DNA of 64,000 nucleotides from Pseudomonas asplenii (lineage in GTDB: Bacteria > Pseudomonadota > Gammaproteobacteria > Pseudomonadales > Pseudomonadaceae), in the NCBI RefSeq assembly GCF_001293465.1, contig NZ_JSYZ01000015.1:124001-188000 (forward strand), written 5' to 3'. The notes below the pieces were generated by a model. It was given only the letters and a program-made list of their open reading frames with translations, searched no databases and was not told where the DNA came from. Positions 62,811 through 64,000 of this stretch are shown here, one piece after another. A program made the position numbers and the translations under genes. The first letter of the stretch is position 1, and every line of letters begins with the position of its first letter.

Positions 62811-63127
62811 CAGCAGCGCCATCGTGCAGGAGCAGGGCTTGCCCGCGAAGAGGCCATCAAGGTCGCCTATATCTCGCGAGCAGGCTCGGCACCTGCGCTT
62901 TCCAGCAAAAATTCCTTGCAGCGGAAAATCTGGTCTACATTTGAACCTGACCAGCGCGATAAAACCTTCAGGAACATTGCCAAGTCCCTCAGGTTCTATC
63001 GACAAGACACACAGGCGACACCTTTAAGAACACCATCGTTTGCCAAACGGCACGCAGTACGACGGCATTGTGTGATTAGCCGTATCTGTCCCCTTTCAAG
63101 TTCTTCTGGAATGGTACGGATACTGTC
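62811..63127. other. Interval between triphosphatase gene and bcsQ-like gene
   Basis: A 317-bp stretch holding a single REP element at 62825-62855 and the presumed promoter of the cellulose-synthesis operon. It is AT-richer near 62900-63120. No gene is visible. Confidence 0.6.
62825..62855. repeat. Single REP element
   Basis: TGCAGGAGCAGGGCTTGCCC followed by GCGAAGAGGCC, nearly identical to the REP pair at 29461-29560, directly after the triphosphatase stop. Confidence 0.9.
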
Positions 63128-64000
63128 ATGCAGCCTTCAGACGACGATGATGTCAGAAACCTGATGCGCAAGTTCGGGGCCAGCACCGACCGCTATCGGG
63201 AAATCGAGGTGGCCCGGGCCTTCACCGAAAAGCCTCTCCCCGCGCCCAGCCCACCGCCTCCAGCGCCAACACCCGCCGAAACGCCAAGCCTGGCGGTGTC
63301 CCCCGCAATCGCCGACCCGGCCTCGTCGCCCTCCCTGCGCACGCTGCTCACCGATCTCGCCCGGCAGCGCCAGGCCCAGGCCGAGCAACACCGGCAGACG
63401 CCAGTCATGCCCCACGTCGCGGCACGGATTGTCGCGGTGGTCTCGACTCGTGGCGGCGTGGGCCGCAGCACCCTGGCCAGCCTGCTGGCGATCCTGCTCA
63501 ACAGCGCCGACCGCCAGGCCGTGGTCCTCGAACTCGACCCGCAGAACGCCCAGCATCGGCACCTGGGCATCCTTCCCCAGGCCGCCGGGATCTGCCGCGC
63601 CAGCCTGGAGCAGCGCAGTTGGCAGGAGCTGGCCCAGACCGGCTACGCCAGCACCCGGCTGCTGCCCTTCGGCGAAAGCGAACCGCAGCAATTGCATGGC
63701 CTCGAACGCCAACTCGAGGACGACCCGCTCTGGCTCGCCCGGCACCTGGCGCCCCTGCACCTGGGCCGGCACGACACGCTGATCATCGATACCCCGGCCG
63801 GCAGCAGCGTGTTCCAGGAACAGGCCCTGCACATGGCCGACCTGATCGTCGCCGTAGTCCGACCCGATGCCGCCTCCCATGCCGCACTGGAACACCTGGT
63901 CAACACCCTCGCCCCGCACCTGGGCGGCGAGCGGCCCGCCAGCTGCCGGTTCGTGATCAACGGCGTGGACAGTTCCCATGCGCTGTCCGTGGACATCGCG
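63128..64000 (+). CDS. BcsQ/WssA-like ParA-family protein, 5' part (cellulose operon start)
   Basis: At least 291 residues, cut by the window end. An N-terminal BcsR-like helix (DDDVRNLMRKFGASTDRYREIEVARAF), a Pro-rich linker, then the ParA/MinD-type domain starting AARIVAVVSTRGGVGRSTLASLLAILL. The P-loop reads GGVGRST, so the usual Lys is Arg; BcsQ of E. coli also lacks that Lys. Switch II is present as TLIIDTPAGSSVF. Known: BcsQ/WssA lies at the head of cellulose synthase operons and helps place the complex at the cell pole. The rest of the operon should follow after 64000. GGTACGGA precedes ATG 63128. Confidence 0.8.
   Translation, partial: MQPSDDDDVRNLMRKFGASTDRYREIEVARAFTEKPLPAPSPPPPAPTPAETPSLAVSPAIADPASSPSLRTLLTDLARQRQAQAEQHRQTPVMPHVAARIVAVVSTRGGVGRSTLASLLAILLNSADRQAVVLELDPQNAQHRHLGILPQAAGICRASLEQRSWQELAQTGYASTRLLPFGESEPQQLHGLERQLEDDPLWLARHLAPLHLGRHDTLIIDTPAGSSVFQEQALHMADLIVAVVRPDAASHAALEHLVNTLAPHLGGERPASCRFVINGVDSSHALSVDIA

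Noticed and set aside
60447..63005. 852-residue minus-strand frame across argE and the triphosphatase gene
   Set aside because: Covers two well-supported genes in other frames; low-complexity translation.

Overview
The window is a high-GC chromosomal segment of a Pseudomonas, most likely from the P. fluorescens complex. The evidence is gene content and order: folA, thyA-lgt, ptsP-rppH, ilvA/rpiA, serA next to a D-2-hydroxyglutarate dehydrogenase, then pckA, hslO-hslR, rimBK, ompR/envZ (the amgRS position of P. aeruginosa), tex, gshA, argA and argE. Pseudomonas-type REP hairpins and a second family of short palindromic repeats lie between genes. No tRNA, rRNA, CRISPR array or transposase gene was seen.

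Layout. 1-5.6 kb: phosphorylcholine phosphatase (cut by the window edge), a cystine transporter, folA and a DUF2868/DUF3482 GTPase pair. 5.6-11.9 kb (minus strand): a compact secretion operon reading 51-residue peptide, HlyD-type adaptor, C39-peptidase ABC exporter, LpxL-like acyltransferase, NodT-type outer-membrane lipoprotein. The peptide has a leader resembling that of colicin V, with a Gly-Ser processing site and a predicted 26-residue product. This is the most interesting locus here: a complete export line for a very short microcin-like peptide that also carries a putative acyltransferase. 12.1-19 kb: a 2-aminoethylphosphonate uptake and breakdown cluster (HD-domain oxygenase, FAD oxidoreductase, binding protein, permease, ATPase, LysR regulator) whose permease reading frame is broken. 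19-22 kb: a divergent cadA/cadR metal-resistance pair with a clear MerR-type operator.

22-45 kb is mostly core housekeeping: thyA, lgt, a TSUP permease, an NRDE protein, ptsP, rppH, a HAD phosphatase, a DUF2269/SDR/DUF2269 membrane cluster, ilvA, rpiA, two tandem SdiA-regulated-type proteins, an FAH-family hydrolase, the D2HGDH/serA divergent pair and several small enzymes and periplasmic proteins. 45.4-46.8 kb is a lower-GC patch holding an unrecognised gene and gene-poor DNA. 46.8-62.8 kb returns to conserved genes: pckA, Hsp33 and Hsp15, RimB/RimK ribosome modification, the OmpR/EnvZ two-component system, Tex, a thioesterase, glutathione and arginine biosynthesis, and a CYTH/CHAD triphosphatase. 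The last 0.9 kb is the start of a BcsQ/WssA-like gene, which suggests a cellulose synthesis operon continues beyond the window.

All family assignments come from reading motifs by eye; no database search was run.
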